From Yoonia sp. R2331 (lineage in GTDB: Bacteria; Pseudomonadota; Alphaproteobacteria; Rhodobacterales; Rhodobacteraceae), in NCBI RefSeq assembly GCF_041103235.1, contig NZ_JBGCUN010000001.1, positions 2,170,001 through 2,234,000 of the forward strand: DNA of 64,000 bases, written 5' to 3'. Numbering within the stretch: the first letter of the stretch is position 1; each line of letters begins with the position of its first letter. The notes under the pieces were generated by a model. That model made no database searches, was not told where the DNA came from, and saw only the letters and a program-made list of their open reading frames with translations. This document shows, piece after piece, positions 35,271-44,599 of the stretch. Made by a program: the position numbers and the translations under genes.

Positions 35271-36512
35271 CTAATGCAGGGTGCGGCCCAGCGCCGATTG
35301 CCGCGCGGTCAGAAAGCCGCGTTCCTGCGCGTTTTGCGACAAGGCGATGGCGCGGGCATAAGCGTCATGCGCCGCCGCGATGTCGCCCGCACGTGCAGAA
35401 AGATCAGCAAGGGCCGCGTGATAGGGTTGGTAGCTGGCGATCTGGTCGTCCTGTACTTGCGCCAACAGCGCCAGTCCGGCGGCGGGGTCCTGGGCATAGG
35501 ACACCGCAATCGCGCGGTTGATCTGCACCACGGGCGTCGGCTGCACCTTCCAGAGCAGGCCATAAAGCCCGGCGATGTCCTGCCAATCGGTGCTGTCCCA
35601 ATCGGGTGCCGTGGCATGGGCGGCACTGATCGCGGCCTGCAATTGATAGGGGCCGATGAGCTGTTCCAGCAGGGCCGCGCGAATGATTTGCGTGCCTTCG
35701 TCAATTTTGGCGCGGTCCCAGAGGCTGCGGTCCTGCGCCTCAAGCGGGATCATCTGGCCATGGCTGTCCGTGCGCGCGGCCCGGCGACTGTCGTGCAGCA
35801 GCATCAGCGCCAGCAAGCCGCGCACTTCGGCGACCCGTGGCATCAGACCCGCCACCACCCGCGCGAGGCGGATCGCCTCGTCCGAGAGGCTGGGGCGGGT
35901 CAGGTCGGTTCCGGCGGTGGCGCTGTAGCCTTCGTTGAAAATCAGGTAGATAACCGACAACACGGCGTCGATCCGCGCGGGCAGCACGTCCGCGTCAGGC
36001 ACCGCGTAAGGAATGCCAGCGGCCGCAATCTTGCGTTTGGCGCGCACTAGACGTTGGGCCATTGTGTCGGGCTTGACCAGAAAGGCATGGGCGATTTCAT
36101 CCGTGGTCAGCCCGCCAAGCGTGCGCAGGGTCAGGGCGACCTGCGCCTGCCCTTCGATTGCGGGATGGCAGCAGGTAAAGATCATTTCCAGCCGTTTATC
36201 GGGGATCACGACATCCTCTATCGGTTCATTGGCAAGGTCCGCCAGATAAGACAGCTCGGCTGCGTGGGTGTTATGCGTGGCCGCACGCCGCAGCCGGTCA
36301 ATGGCCTTGCGCCGGGCGGTGGTGATCAGCCAGGCATCGGGCGCGCGCGGCAAACCGTTGCGCGCCCAGTGCGTCAGGGCTGAGACGAGCGCGTCTTGCA
36401 GGCAATCCTCGGCCAGTTGGAAGTCGCTCAACGTCTTGACGAGCGATGCCAGAATGCGCCCCCAATCCTTGCGCACCACAGCTTCGATGGCGTGTTGAGA
36501 TGGGGGCGGCAT
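35271..36512 (-). CDS. ECF42-like RNA polymerase sigma factor with TPR-like C-terminus
   Basis: The product has 413 residues. Sigma region 2 spans about 15-80 (with [18 protein letters not shown]) and region 4 about 115-165 ([26 protein letters not shown]). A long helical C-terminal extension (about 180-410) is typical of ECF42 factors. These lack a classical anti-sigma factor and are usually paired with YCII/DGPF proteins, as here: the YCII gene lies six bases upstream. Members control stress responses. Confidence 0.88.
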   Translation of the reverse strand: MPPPSQHAIEAVVRKDWGRILASLVKTLSDFQLAEDCLQDALVSALTHWARNGLPRAPDAWLITTARRKAIDRLRRAATHNTHAAELSYLADLANEPIEDVVIPDKRLEMIFTCCHPAIEGQAQVALTLRTLGGLTTDEIAHAFLVKPDTMAQRLVRAKRKIAAAGIPYAVPDADVLPARIDAVLSVIYLIFNEGYSATAGTDLTRPSLSDEAIRLARVVAGLMPRVAEVRGLLALMLLHDSRRAARTDSHGQMIPLEAQDRSLWDRAKIDEGTQIIRAALLEQLIGPYQLQAAISAAHATAPDWDSTDWQDIAGLYGLLWKVQPTPVVQINRAIAVSYAQDPAAGLALLAQVQDDQIASYQPYHAALADLSARAGDIAAAHDAYARAIALSQNAQERGFLTARQSALGRTLH

Positions 36513-36518
36513 CAGCGA

Positions 36519-36872
36519 TCAGTTGTCCCAGACGACAACCGGGCGCACCTCGATCCGGCCATATTGCGCGGTCGGGATCTGTGCTGCGTATTTCAGTGCC
36601 TCGTCCAGATCAGCGCAGTCGAGCAGGTAGTAGCCGCCCAGATGTTCTTTGGTTTCGGCAAAGGGGCCGTCCATCGTTTCGGTCTTGCCGTCGCGCACGG
36701 TGACTGTGGTAGCGGTTGAAACGGATTGCAGCGCGTCACCGGCGACCATCTTGCCGCTGTCCTGCATGTCTTTGGTGAAATCCTGATAGCCCTGCATGAA
36801 GGGGCCGAATTCGGGTGTTCCGGGCTGCGGGCCAGTTCCTTCGGCGGAATAGATCAAGCACATAAATTGCAT
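36519..36872 (-). CDS. YCII-related (DGPF domain) protein
   Basis: The product has 117 residues. It opens with MQFMCLIYSAEG and contains the diagnostic DGPFAETKEHLGGYYLLDC. It probably forms a ferredoxin-like dimer. The family is strongly linked to ECF41/42-type sigma factors, either as target genes or as partners. AAGGAG lies before the ATG. It is the first gene of a two-gene operon with the sigma factor. Confidence 0.9.
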   Translation of the reverse strand: MQFMCLIYSAEGTGPQPGTPEFGPFMQGYQDFTKDMQDSGKMVAGDALQSVSTATTVTVRDGKTETMDGPFAETKEHLGGYYLLDCADLDEALKYAAQIPTAQYGRIEVRPVVVWDN

Positions 36873-36979
36873 TTTGTTTCTCCTTGTCTGCAGGGCGCAA
36901 CCGCGCGCCCCTTACATACCAGACGCGGCAGGCCCGCCCAAATCGACAGGGGTTCAAAAAATTTTTCGCTTTTTCGCGG

Positions 36980-37678
36980 CTACCAGTGATTGCCGGGGGA
37001 TTGCAGGGCGCTGACATCCTGACCCTTTTGCCCGGACCCAGCCCAGATCAATCCACGGCGCAGCATTTCGTGCGCGGGGCCCTCGGCGATGACGTCGGCC
37101 TGATGGCCCAGCGCGTTGTAGTAGACGCGGCCGTGGCCCCAGTGGCGGGTCCATGCCACGGGCATGTCCACCGGGCCATTGGGGCTGTGATACCAGGTCA
37201 CCACATCGGTGCGGGTGGTGGCGAGCACTGTGTTGGCGGCGTCGGTGTGCAGGTAATACTGCTCTGTCGCGACATCGAAATCGGGGATGCCCGCGACCAA
37301 AGGATCATCCGAAGTGATCTGCACCCGGTGTTTCACGCCGTCGCCGCCGGGGTGGGCCACCCAATTGGCGCCGGTCATGAATTGCCAAAGTGGCATGTCG
37401 CGGAACGCATCACACATGCCGCCATGACAGCCCGCAAGGCCGGTGCCACGGGCCACGGCCTCTGACACATTGGTGGCAGCTTCGCGGGTTGTCTTGCTCA
37501 TCGTCCAGACGGGCACGATCAGGTCGAGGGTTTGCAGGTAGTCGGGGTCATCAAAGGCATCAAGCGTGTCGGTGACGGTGACGTCTGCCCCTGCCCCGAC
37601 CAGGATGTCGCGGAAGATCGCGGCGACCTTGTCGGGCTGATGGCCGTCCCAGCCGCCCCATGTAATCAAAGCTTTCAT
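36980..37678 (-). CDS. ThuA domain protein
   Basis: The product has 232 residues. ThuA-type, class I glutamine-amidotransferase-like motifs include TWGGWDGHQPDK, GTGLAGCHGGMCDAF and WVAHPGGDG, then TRHWGHGRVYYNALGH. In rhizobia ThuA takes part in trehalose use; other members act on 3-keto sugars. The gene overlaps the preceding DUF2937 gene by ATGA. AAGGAG lies before the ATG. Confidence 0.88.
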   Translation of the reverse strand: MKALITWGGWDGHQPDKVAAIFRDILVGAGADVTVTDTLDAFDDPDYLQTLDLIVPVWTMSKTTREAATNVSEAVARGTGLAGCHGGMCDAFRDMPLWQFMTGANWVAHPGGDGVKHRVQITSDDPLVAGIPDFDVATEQYYLHTDAANTVLATTRTDVVTWYHSPNGPVDMPVAWTRHWGHGRVYYNALGHQADVIAEGPAHEMLRRGLIWAGSGQKGQDVSALQSPGNHW

Positions 37679-38247
37679 CTGCGGACTCCTTGCAGTTTGG
37701 GAAGGTTGGGTTGCGGTGCCGGGCGGGCCACGCGCGGTTCTTGCCGTGCGGGGGCCTTGCGGCGGCGAAAGGGGGCGGTGATCAACGCCAAGAGTGCGGC
37801 GATGCCCGCCCAGCCGGTGACAAAGCCCGCACCTGCCGTGACCGCACCGGGCGCGGAAAGCGGCATCGCCGGTTCAAAGTCGGCCCAGGCAGCCGCGAGC
37901 GTCGCGGGGTCGGACATGCGTTGCGGCATGGCGATCCGTTCCATCGGTGTGGCCGCGCGCAGGGCGGTCAGATTGTCGGACAGGCGCGCGTGACGCACAA
38001 AAGTCTGGCGCATGTCCGTGGCCCGCGCTTGCAGGAATGCGGTGCCGGTCATCTGGTCCAGCGCCTCTTGCCGACCAAGGCCAGAGGCCAGAGCCGAGGC
38101 GTCAAAGTCCTTGACCACAACGGTCAGCGCATCGACCTGCCCGGCCAGCCGTTGCAGGTATTGCTGCGAAAACGCGGGGTATTGCGACAGGACCGCAGCC
38201 CCCGCAACGCCGCCCGCCAGTGCCAAAGCGCGCCGCATCAGCGCCAT
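37675..38247 (-). CDS. DUF2937 membrane protein
   Basis: The product has 190 residues. It has an N-terminal membrane segment (about 6-24), a helical periplasmic part (about 30-135) and a C-terminal membrane segment (about 138-160), followed by a basic, proline-rich tail. FSQQYLQRLAGQVDAL fits DUF2937. Its function is unknown. It overlaps the ThuA gene by four bases. Confidence 0.78.
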   Translation of the reverse strand: MALMRRALALAGGVAGAAVLSQYPAFSQQYLQRLAGQVDALTVVVKDFDASALASGLGRQEALDQMTGTAFLQARATDMRQTFVRHARLSDNLTALRAATPMERIAMPQRMSDPATLAAAWADFEPAMPLSAPGAVTAGAGFVTGWAGIAALLALITAPFRRRKAPARQEPRVARPAPQPNLPKLQGVRR

Positions 38248-38376
38248 TCACGCGCAGATCGCGCGTGTGTCCGCATGTTCAGAACCATGTCGTGCCTCAG
38301 GTCTATTTTGTTTTTCCGCACTATGCCGCACCGCGGGCAGTCCGTCTATCTGGCAAATTCATCGTGTCCGGTTTAT

Positions 38377-38405
38377 TTGACATGGGGTAAAATGAAACAT
38401 ACATA
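38377..38405 (+). promoter_or_regulatory. Candidate sigma-70 promoter
   Basis: TTGACA at 38377-38382 is a perfect -35 box. TACATA at 38400-38405, after a 17-base spacer, is a weaker -10 (three of six). It lies about 45 bases before the membrane-protein/XRE operon. Confidence 0.45.
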
Positions 38406-38450
38406 AGGTACAACAAACCAGACACATCGATTCGCGGAAGGACAAGAGCG

Positions 38451-38900
38451 ATGGCATTTGAGGAACGCAACACATGGGTCTACCTGCTGGTCAGCCTGGC
38501 CGTCATGCTGATCTTTGGCACGCGCATTTATGATGCCACCGTGTTGGGCGCTTTTGACGGGCCGGAGGGCCTGCAAACATGGGCGCGGCGGGTGCTGACA
38601 TATATCCCGATGGCGATTGTGATGGTGATCGTCACTGTCATTCTGGCCAATATCGTCTACGGCATCTTCACCGGGGGTGACGATTTGACGATGAAAGAGG
38701 ATGAGCGGGATCGCCATATTGGATTGCGCGGAATGCGGGTGACGCAGGCTGTGTTTTCAACGGGCTGGATCATTGCGGTCGTCTTGCTGGCGCTGGGATA
38801 TTCCGCGCTGCAGACCCTGAACCTGATGTTGCTGGCGGCGTGGTTTTCAGACGTTGCGGGCAATCTGGTCAAACTCTTTTTCTACCGGCGCGGCTACTGA
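38451..38900 (+). CDS. Four-helix membrane protein, DUF2178-like
   Basis: The product has 149 residues with four membrane segments (about 10-25, 48-70, 95-115 and 118-138). The short loop between the second and third is charged (DDLTMKEDERDRHI). Proteins of this shape are commonly encoded just upstream of small XRE regulators, as here: the stop and next start overlap as TGATG. Function unknown, probably sensing or regulated by the partner. Confidence 0.72.
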   Translation: MAFEERNTWVYLLVSLAVMLIFGTRIYDATVLGAFDGPEGLQTWARRVLTYIPMAIVMVIVTVILANIVYGIFTGGDDLTMKEDERDRHIGLRGMRVTQAVFSTGWIIAVVLLALGYSALQTLNLMLLAAWFSDVAGNLVKLFFYRRGY

Positions 38901-39121
38901 TGGGCGCGCCGCCGATCAGCAACACCATCCGCCGGCTTCGCTTTGAAACCGGTGAGATGACGCAAAAGGGTCTGGCAGAGGCCGTGGGTGTCACGCGCCA
39001 GACGATTGTGGCAATCGAGAACGCCAAATACTCGCCCACGTTGGAGCTGGCGTTCAAGATTGCCAAGGCTTTCGACAAGCCGCTTGAAGAGGTTTTTCAA
39101 TACGACGCACCTGAAGACTAG
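38900..39121 (+). CDS. Small XRE-type helix-turn-helix regulator
   Basis: The product has 73 residues, almost all of it one HTH domain: IRRLRFETGEMTQKGLAEAVGVTRQTIVAIENAKYSPTLELAFKIAKAF. It resembles YozG-like regulators that ride with small membrane proteins. Translation is probably coupled to the upstream gene, because it has no separate ribosome binding site and overlaps by one base. Confidence 0.9.
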   Translation: MGAPPISNTIRRLRFETGEMTQKGLAEAVGVTRQTIVAIENAKYSPTLELAFKIAKAFDKPLEEVFQYDAPED

Positions 39122-39154
39122 CGTCTAACCAACTGTTTTATAAAGGAGACCAAC

Positions 39155-39799
39155 ATGGGACGCCGTTCCGTGAACGCCATTTCTGTGCCTGCACTTCTGC
39201 TTTTCCTGACGGCCATCCCCACCGTGATGGCCGGGGTCCGGGTGGTGCAAATTCCCGCCGGGACAACGCCACAGGACGTGGCCTATCTGATGACGCAGCC
39301 GCTGCCCTATTGGCTGCATGCGGCCGCTGGGGCCACCTTTGGCCTGCTGGGGCCGTTGCAGTTTGGCCGCGCGCTGGCGCAGCGGTTCGGGCGCTTGCAC
39401 AAGTTTTTGGGGCGCATCTTTGTGGCCGCAGGCGTTGTGCTGGGCCTGTCGGGGTTGCGGCTGCTGTTGGCCTTTCCGGGGTCATCGACGCTGATCATAG
39501 ATGTGGCCCGGATGCTGGGCGGGATAGTCTTGCTGGTGGCGCTGGCGCTGGCGATCCGCGCGGTCATGGACCGCGATATCCCGCGCCACCGCGCCTGGAT
39601 GATCCGCGCCTATGCCATTGGCATGGGCCAGTCGCTGATCGCATTCATCCTGTTCCCGATCTACCTGATCACCGGCGAGCCGCCCGTTGGCGTGATGTCC
39701 GATCTGACGGTCGTCGCCTCATGGGCGCTGTCGATTGCCGCAGGCGAATGGGTGATCCGCCGGATCAACCGCCCTGCCCCCATTCAGATCCACACATAA
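39155..39799 (+). CDS. DUF2306 membrane protein
   Basis: The product has 214 residues and about six membrane segments. LHAAAGATFGLLGPLQFG, LHKFLGRIFVAAGVVLGLSG and HRAWMIRAYAIGMGQ are typical DUF2306 motifs, with conserved histidines that may bind heme or metal. Function unknown. AAAGGAG precedes the ATG. It probably forms an operon with the following methyltransferase, 12 bases downstream. Confidence 0.82.
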   Translation: MGRRSVNAISVPALLLFLTAIPTVMAGVRVVQIPAGTTPQDVAYLMTQPLPYWLHAAAGATFGLLGPLQFGRALAQRFGRLHKFLGRIFVAAGVVLGLSGLRLLLAFPGSSTLIIDVARMLGGIVLLVALALAIRAVMDRDIPRHRAWMIRAYAIGMGQSLIAFILFPIYLITGEPPVGVMSDLTVVASWALSIAAGEWVIRRINRPAPIQIHT

Positions 39800-39811
39800 G
39801 GAGGCCCCACT

Positions 39812-40438
39812 ATGGCCCGCGAAACATTCTGGAACGTCATTGCCAAAAAATACGCCCGCGACCCGGTTGCGGATCAACCCAGCTATGAGCGCAAGCTGGC
39901 GATGACCCAGGCGCTACTGCGCCCCGAAATGCACCTGCTGGAAATGGGCTGCGGCACCGGCACCACGGCGCTGTATCACGCGCCCAAGGTCGCAAAGATT
40001 GACGCGCTGGATTTTTCCAAGGCGATGATCGGCATTGCCCGCGACAAGGCTGCAAGCCGGGGGATCAGCAATGTGGATTTCCGCATCGGCAGCTTTGCGG
40101 ACCTGCCCGCCACACCGCAGTACGATATGGCGCTTGGCCTGTCGCTGCTGCATCTGCTGGATGATGCCGGCGCTGGTGTGGCGGCGTTGGCGGGTCAGGT
40201 GAAACCGGGGGGCTACGTCGTCACCTCAACCGTGTGCATGGGGGATATGACCGGGCTGATGCCAAAGGTCGTGCCATGGATCGGCAAGCTGGGGCTGATC
40301 CCCAAGGTGCTGCTGGTCAAGCGCGATGACCTGATCGCGGCCCATCGGGCTGCGGGGCTGGAGATTGTCGATGAATTCCGGCCCCGGCCTGATGCGTCAG
40401 TCTTTCTGATCGGGCAAAAGCCGGTGATGCCGGTCTGA
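39812..40438 (+). CDS. Class I SAM-dependent methyltransferase
   Basis: The product has 208 residues. Motif I is LEMGCGTGTTAL (about 45-56), followed by ALDFSKAMIGIARDKA (motif II) and DMALGLSLLHLLDD. It looks like a small-molecule or membrane-lipid methyltransferase; the substrate is unknown. AAGGAGG precedes the ATG. Its TGA stop lies inside a REP-like hairpin shared with proS. Confidence 0.85.
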   Translation: MARETFWNVIAKKYARDPVADQPSYERKLAMTQALLRPEMHLLEMGCGTGTTALYHAPKVAKIDALDFSKAMIGIARDKAASRGISNVDFRIGSFADLPATPQYDMALGLSLLHLLDDAGAGVAALAGQVKPGGYVVTSTVCMGDMTGLMPKVVPWIGKLGLIPKVLLVKRDDLIAAHRAAGLEIVDEFRPRPDASVFLIGQKPVMPV

Positions 40439-40450
40439 AGCCCGGCCTAG
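40429..40450. repeat. Degenerate REP element holding two stop codons
   Basis: GCCGG (40429-40433) and CCGGC (40442-40446) bracket TCTGAAGC, followed by CTAG. The TGA (40436-40438) ends the methyltransferase. The CTA (40447-40449), read on the other strand as TAG, ends proS. Confidence 0.6.
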
Positions 40451-41784
40451 AGCGCGGCGTAGATGTCTACGATACGCTGCACCGCATCGGCGGGGGACAT
40501 TTCAGTGCTTTCGCCGGTGCGGCGGCTGGTCAGTTCGACCTTGCCCTCTTTCAACCCGCGCGGACCGACGGTGATCCGCCACGGCAGGCCGATCATGTCC
40601 ATCGTGCCGAATTTGGCCCCGGCGCGTTCGTCACGGTCGTCATAGAGCGGTTCCAGACCTGCGTTGGTAAGCTGCGCATAGAGGTCTTCGCAGGCGGCGT
40701 CACAGGCATCATCGCCGGAGCGCATGTTAAGGATGCCGCAGTGGAAGGGCGTGACGCCTTCGGGCCAGATGATACCCTTGTCGTCATGGCTCGCCTCGAT
40801 AATGGCCCCAAGCAGGCGGGAAACGCCGATGCCGTGAGAGCCCATGTGGACGGGAGTTTGGCCGCCTTTGCCGTCATCGACGGTAGCACCCAAGGGTTCA
40901 GAGTATGTCGTGCCGAAGTAGAAAATCTGCCCCACTTCGATGCCACGGGCGACGCGGCGGCGATCCTCTGGGATGGCGTTGAACAGGTCTTCTTCGTGGG
41001 TTTCATCTGTGCGGGCGTAGAGCGAGGTAAATTCGTCCATGATCGACTGGCATTGATCCACGTCGTCGAAATTCACGTCGCGCTGACCGAGCGAGATGTC
41101 GGTGACGGCGCTGTCGTAGAAGACCTCTGATTCACCGGTGTCCGCAAGCACAAGAAATTCATGGGTGTAGTCGCCGCCAATGGGCCCGCTATCAGCACGC
41201 ATCGGGATCGCCTGAAGCCCCATGCGTTCATAGGTGCGCAGGTAGGTCACAAGGTGGCGGTTGTAGGCGTGCAGCGCGTCTTCTTTGGTGAGGTCAAAGT
41301 TGTAGCCGTCTTTCATCAGGAACTCTCGCCCGCGCATGACGCCGAACCGCGGGCGCACCTCATCCCGGAATTTCCACTGGATCTGGTAGAGCGTCAGCGG
41401 CAGGTCTTTGTAGGATTTGACGTAAGACCGGAAGGTGTCGGTGAACATTTCCTCAGCCGTTGGCGAAAACAGCATGTCGCGGTCGTGCCGGTCTTTCATG
41501 CGCAGCATTTCTTCGCCATAACCGTCATAGCGGCCGCTTTCGCGCCACAGGTCCGCCGATTGCAGCGTCGGCATCAGCATGGCGATATGACCTGCCTTGG
41601 CCTGTTCTTCGTGCACGATGTTTTCCAGCTTGCGCAGCATTTTGAAGCCCAGCGGCAGCCAGGAATAGATGCCGGCGCTGGCCTGTTTGATCAGGCCCGC
41701 CTGCAGCATGTAGCGGTGGCTGACGATCTGCGCCTCGCGCGGGGTTTCTTTGAGGACGGGCAGGAAGTAGCGGGAAAGGCGCAT
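40447..41784 (-). CDS. proS: Prolyl-tRNA synthetase (short alphaproteobacterial type)
   Basis: The product has 445 residues. The class II motifs are clear: motif 2 around [21 protein letters not shown] and motif 3 [16 protein letters not shown]. The C-terminal anticodon-binding domain begins near residue 345. It lacks the inserted editing domain of the E. coli enzyme, giving the short form typical of this class. I start at ATG 41784, as related proteins begin [13 protein letters not shown]. Confidence 0.96.
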   Translation of the reverse strand: MRLSRYFLPVLKETPREAQIVSHRYMLQAGLIKQASAGIYSWLPLGFKMLRKLENIVHEEQAKAGHIAMLMPTLQSADLWRESGRYDGYGEEMLRMKDRHDRDMLFSPTAEEMFTDTFRSYVKSYKDLPLTLYQIQWKFRDEVRPRFGVMRGREFLMKDGYNFDLTKEDALHAYNRHLVTYLRTYERMGLQAIPMRADSGPIGGDYTHEFLVLADTGESEVFYDSAVTDISLGQRDVNFDDVDQCQSIMDEFTSLYARTDETHEEDLFNAIPEDRRRVARGIEVGQIFYFGTTYSEPLGATVDDGKGGQTPVHMGSHGIGVSRLLGAIIEASHDDKGIIWPEGVTPFHCGILNMRSGDDACDAACEDLYAQLTNAGLEPLYDDRDERAGAKFGTMDMIGLPWRITVGPRGLKEGKVELTSRRTGESTEMSPADAVQRIVDIYAAL

Positions 41785-42016
41785 GGGCGGGAACCTGTAG
41801 CTGGAGTTTGCCAAGTCCTAGGGCATCGCCTTGCCCTTCACAAGATCAGCCTGCTGCGCCAAGTGATTGCGCCCGCGCGTTACGGCGCAGATCGCGGGTC
41901 AGATCATTCATGACAGTGTTCTGACACCTGCGTGACAACAGTGACCCAAATGGACGGTTGCGGCGTAATCCCTGACAGCAAGCAAAAAGCTTGTTCAACC
42001 GAGAGGGAGACACATC
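41785..42016. other. Intergenic region between proS and fasciclin gene
   Basis: This interval holds both divergent promoters. I see no clear gene; a 21-codon reverse frame near 41846-41911 lacks a ribosome binding site. No strong hairpin stands out. Confidence 0.3.
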
Positions 42017-42520
42017 ATGTTCCGCACAACTATCCTTGCCGCCGCCTTTGGCGCTGCCGCCACGGTCGCATCGGCCAACACAATCGTTGATATCGCTGCA
42101 GGCGACGAACGGTTCAGCACGCTGGTTGCTGCCGTGACCGCTGCCGGTCTGGCCGAAACCCTGTCCGGCCCCGGCCCGTTCACCGTTTACGCCCCGGTCA
42201 ATGACGCCTTTGCCGCCCTGCCCGAAGGCACGGTTGAAACATTGCTGATGCCCGAGAACAAGGATCAGCTGACCAATGTGCTGCTCTATCATGTGGATGA
42301 CCGCAAGCTGACGGCAGAGCATTTCGCCGCAGGGGCCAATTACTATAAGCCGATCCTTGCCACTGAACGTTTGTGCATCACCAGCCATTCCGGCGTGACC
42401 ATTGCGGATGGCACAGGCGAGGTCGCCAATGTGGTGATCGCCAATATCGAGGCCGACAACGGCGTGATCCACGTGATCGACAAGGTGCTGCTGCCCGGCA
42501 CGCGCCCGGCCTGCCACTAA
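42017..42520 (+). CDS. Exported fasciclin (FAS1) domain protein
   Basis: The product has 167 residues. A signal peptide (MFRTTILAAAFGAAATVASA) is followed by one FAS1 domain: FSTLVAAVTAAGLAETLSGPGPFTVYAPVNDAFAALP and a C-terminal VIHVIDKVLLP. Such proteins are secreted adhesins or matrix components. GAGGGAGA precedes the ATG. Cysteines near residues 123 and 166 may form a disulfide. Confidence 0.93.
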   Translation: MFRTTILAAAFGAAATVASANTIVDIAAGDERFSTLVAAVTAAGLAETLSGPGPFTVYAPVNDAFAALPEGTVETLLMPENKDQLTNVLLYHVDDRKLTAEHFAAGANYYKPILATERLCITSHSGVTIADGTGEVANVVIANIEADNGVIHVIDKVLLPGTRPACH

Positions 42521-42547
42521 GCCGGGGATATTGCCCGCCTGACAGGG

Positions 42548-43405
42548 ATGCGCCATGAAGGGCGGATGATCTCTGAACTTGTGATACACGACACGGCCAC
42601 CGGCGCGGAGGATGTGATCCACCGCGCCGATGTGCACTTTGAGGCCCCGAACTGGTCGCCTTGCGGCGGCTTTTTGGTGATCAATAGCGGCGGGCAGATT
42701 TTGCGGGTCGATCTGGCCGCACCTGAGGTGCTGCAGCGGATCGACACCGGTGCCTGCACCCATTGCAACAATGACCACGGGATTTCGCCCGATGGGTTGA
42801 AGCTGATGATTTCGGACAGTCCGGGGCGCGGCACCTCGATCATCTATCGTTTGCCGATTGGCGGCGGCGCGCCAGAGCGGGTTACGCCGTTGGCACCCAG
42901 CTATTGGCACGGCTGGTCACCGGATGGCGCGCGGATTGCCTATGTCGGCAGGCGGAAAGGCATTTTTCACATATGTACCAGTGCGGTAGATGGCACAGAT
43001 GAAGTCATCCTGACAGATGGACCCGGCCACCGGGACGGGCCGGACTACACGCCCGACGGGCGCTGGATCTGGTTCAACTCGGATCATCACGGGCGCGGTG
43101 CGGACCTGTGGCGGATGCGGCCCGATGGTGACGATCTGCAACAAATGACCGATGACGAACGGGTCAAATGGTTTCCGCACCCCAGCCCGGATGGCCGCGA
43201 CGTGCTATATCTGGCCTATCCCGAAGGCACGACAGGCCACCCCGGCGATTTGCCGGTGGAGCTGCGCCTGATGGACGCGACGGGCGGCAATATCCGCGCG
43301 CTGGCGGCGTTCAACGGCGGGCAAGGCAGCATCAACGTGCCGTGCTGGCATCCCGAGGGCGGGCGCTTTGCCTATGTGCGCTATCCAAAGGGCGCGCCGG
43401 GGTAA
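42548..43405 (+). CDS. TolB-like beta-propeller (PD40) protein
   Basis: The product has 285 residues with at least five PD40-type repeats: SPCGGFLVINSG, SPDGLKLMISD, SPDGARIAYVG, TPDGRWIWFNSDH and SPDGRDVLYLAY. No signal peptide is present, unlike TolB, so it may be cytoplasmic. The start is unsure between ATG 42548 and ATG 42566. The TAA stop lies in the loop of a REP element. The 28-base gap after the fasciclin gene does not suggest strong coupling. Confidence 0.75.
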   Translation: MRHEGRMISELVIHDTATGAEDVIHRADVHFEAPNWSPCGGFLVINSGGQILRVDLAAPEVLQRIDTGACTHCNNDHGISPDGLKLMISDSPGRGTSIIYRLPIGGGAPERVTPLAPSYWHGWSPDGARIAYVGRRKGIFHICTSAVDGTDEVILTDGPGHRDGPDYTPDGRWIWFNSDHHGRGADLWRMRPDGDDLQQMTDDERVKWFPHPSPDGRDVLYLAYPEGTTGHPGDLPVELRLMDATGGNIRALAAFNGGQGSINVPCWHPEGGRFAYVRYPKGAPG

Positions 43406-43417
43406 ACCCCGGCCTAC
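43396..43417. repeat. REP element overlapping a stop codon
   Basis: GCCGGGGT (43396-43403) and ACCCCGGC (43406-43413) with foot CTAC (43414-43417). The loop supplies the TAA stop (43403-43405) of the beta-propeller gene. Confidence 0.8.
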
Positions 43418-43477
43418 CCCCTTGCACCAACGCCGCACCTGCCGCATCTAGGAAGAACGCAAGCAAAGGGGTCGCAG

Positions 43478-44599
43478 ATGGCATTGCCGATGAAAGATCA
43501 AGCCAAGTACTGGGGCATCACCACGGTGGCATTTCTGGTGGTGCTTTGGGCGCTGGGGGATGTGATCCTGCCGTTTGTGTTGGGCGGGGCGATTGCCTAT
43601 TGCCTTGATCCGATTGCGGACAAGCTGGAATCTTGGGGGTTGTCGCGGGCCCTGTCGGTGGCGGTGATCACCGTGGTGGCCTTGCTTATCTTTGTTGTGC
43701 TGGTCCTGCTGATCATCCCGACGCTGATCACCCAAGGGTCGGCCCTTGTGGCGGCGGCACCTGAATACCTCAAGCAATTGCGCGATTGGCTGATCGAACG
43801 CTTCCCCGAGCTGATGGTCGAGGACAGCGCGATCCGGCAGCAGCTGAACAACATCGCCGCATCCCTGCAAAGCCGAGGTGGTGAGCTGTTGAGCACGGTT
43901 CTGTCATCCTTTTCCGGTGTTTTGAACGTGGTGGTCCTGTTCCTGATCGTGCCTGTGGTGGCGGTCTATCTGCTGGTGGATTGGGACAACATGACTGCGC
44001 GGATTGATGCGTTGCTGCCGCGCGACCACGCACCCGTGATCCGCGATCTGGCGCGGCAGATGGATGCGACGCTGGCGAGTTTCATTCGCGGACAAGGCAC
44101 GGTGTGCCTGATTTTGGGCGTCTTTTACGCCACAGCACTGATGATTGCGGGGCTGAACTTTGGCATCGTGATTGGCGCGATTGCGGGGCTGGTGACATTT
44201 ATCCCCTATGTTGGGGCCATTGTTGGTGGCGCGCTGGCGGTGGGTGTCGCGATCTTTCAGACTTGGACCGGGTCTGCCGCGGATGTGGCCAACGGTGTCG
44301 ATGGCGCTGTGGCGGGCGTGAACTGGTTCTATGTGATTGGCATCTATCTGATTTTTCAGGCGGGCCAGTTCGTCGAGGGCAATATCCTCACGCCCAAACT
44401 GGTCGGGACATCCGTGGGGCTGCACCCAGTCTGGCTGTTGCTGGCGCTGTCGGTCTTTGGTGCCTTGTTCGGCTTTGTCGGACTGCTGGTCGCCGTGCCG
44501 CTGGCGGCAATGATCGGGGTGCTGGTGCGCTTTGCCATCGGGCAATACCAGCGCAGCACGCTTTACCGGGGGCAAGCGGGCAAGGACCCGGATGCCTGA
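43478..44599 (+). CDS. perM: AI-2E family transporter (PerM-like)
   Basis: The product has 373 residues with about eight membrane segments: two near the N-terminus, one near 65-90 and a cluster from about 150 to 350. GFVGLLVAVPLAAMIGVLVRF near the C-terminus is a conserved family block. Substrate and direction are unknown for most members. The family is often located just upstream of hdaA in alphaproteobacteria, as here; the two genes overlap by eight bases. AAAGGGG precedes the ATG. Confidence 0.88.
   Translation: MALPMKDQAKYWGITTVAFLVVLWALGDVILPFVLGGAIAYCLDPIADKLESWGLSRALSVAVITVVALLIFVVLVLLIIPTLITQGSALVAAAPEYLKQLRDWLIERFPELMVEDSAIRQQLNNIAASLQSRGGELLSTVLSSFSGVLNVVVLFLIVPVVAVYLLVDWDNMTARIDALLPRDHAPVIRDLARQMDATLASFIRGQGTVCLILGVFYATALMIAGLNFGIVIGAIAGLVTFIPYVGAIVGGALAVGVAIFQTWTGSAADVANGVDGAVAGVNWFYVIGIYLIFQAGQFVEGNILTPKLVGTSVGLHPVWLLLALSVFGALFGFVGLLVAVPLAAMIGVLVRFAIGQYQRSTLYRGQAGKDPDA

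Noticed and set aside
41846-42910. 354-codon reverse frame across the fasciclin and propeller genes
   Set aside because: It crosses two forward genes with clear domains and their promoter region, and its composition is typical of antisense translation.
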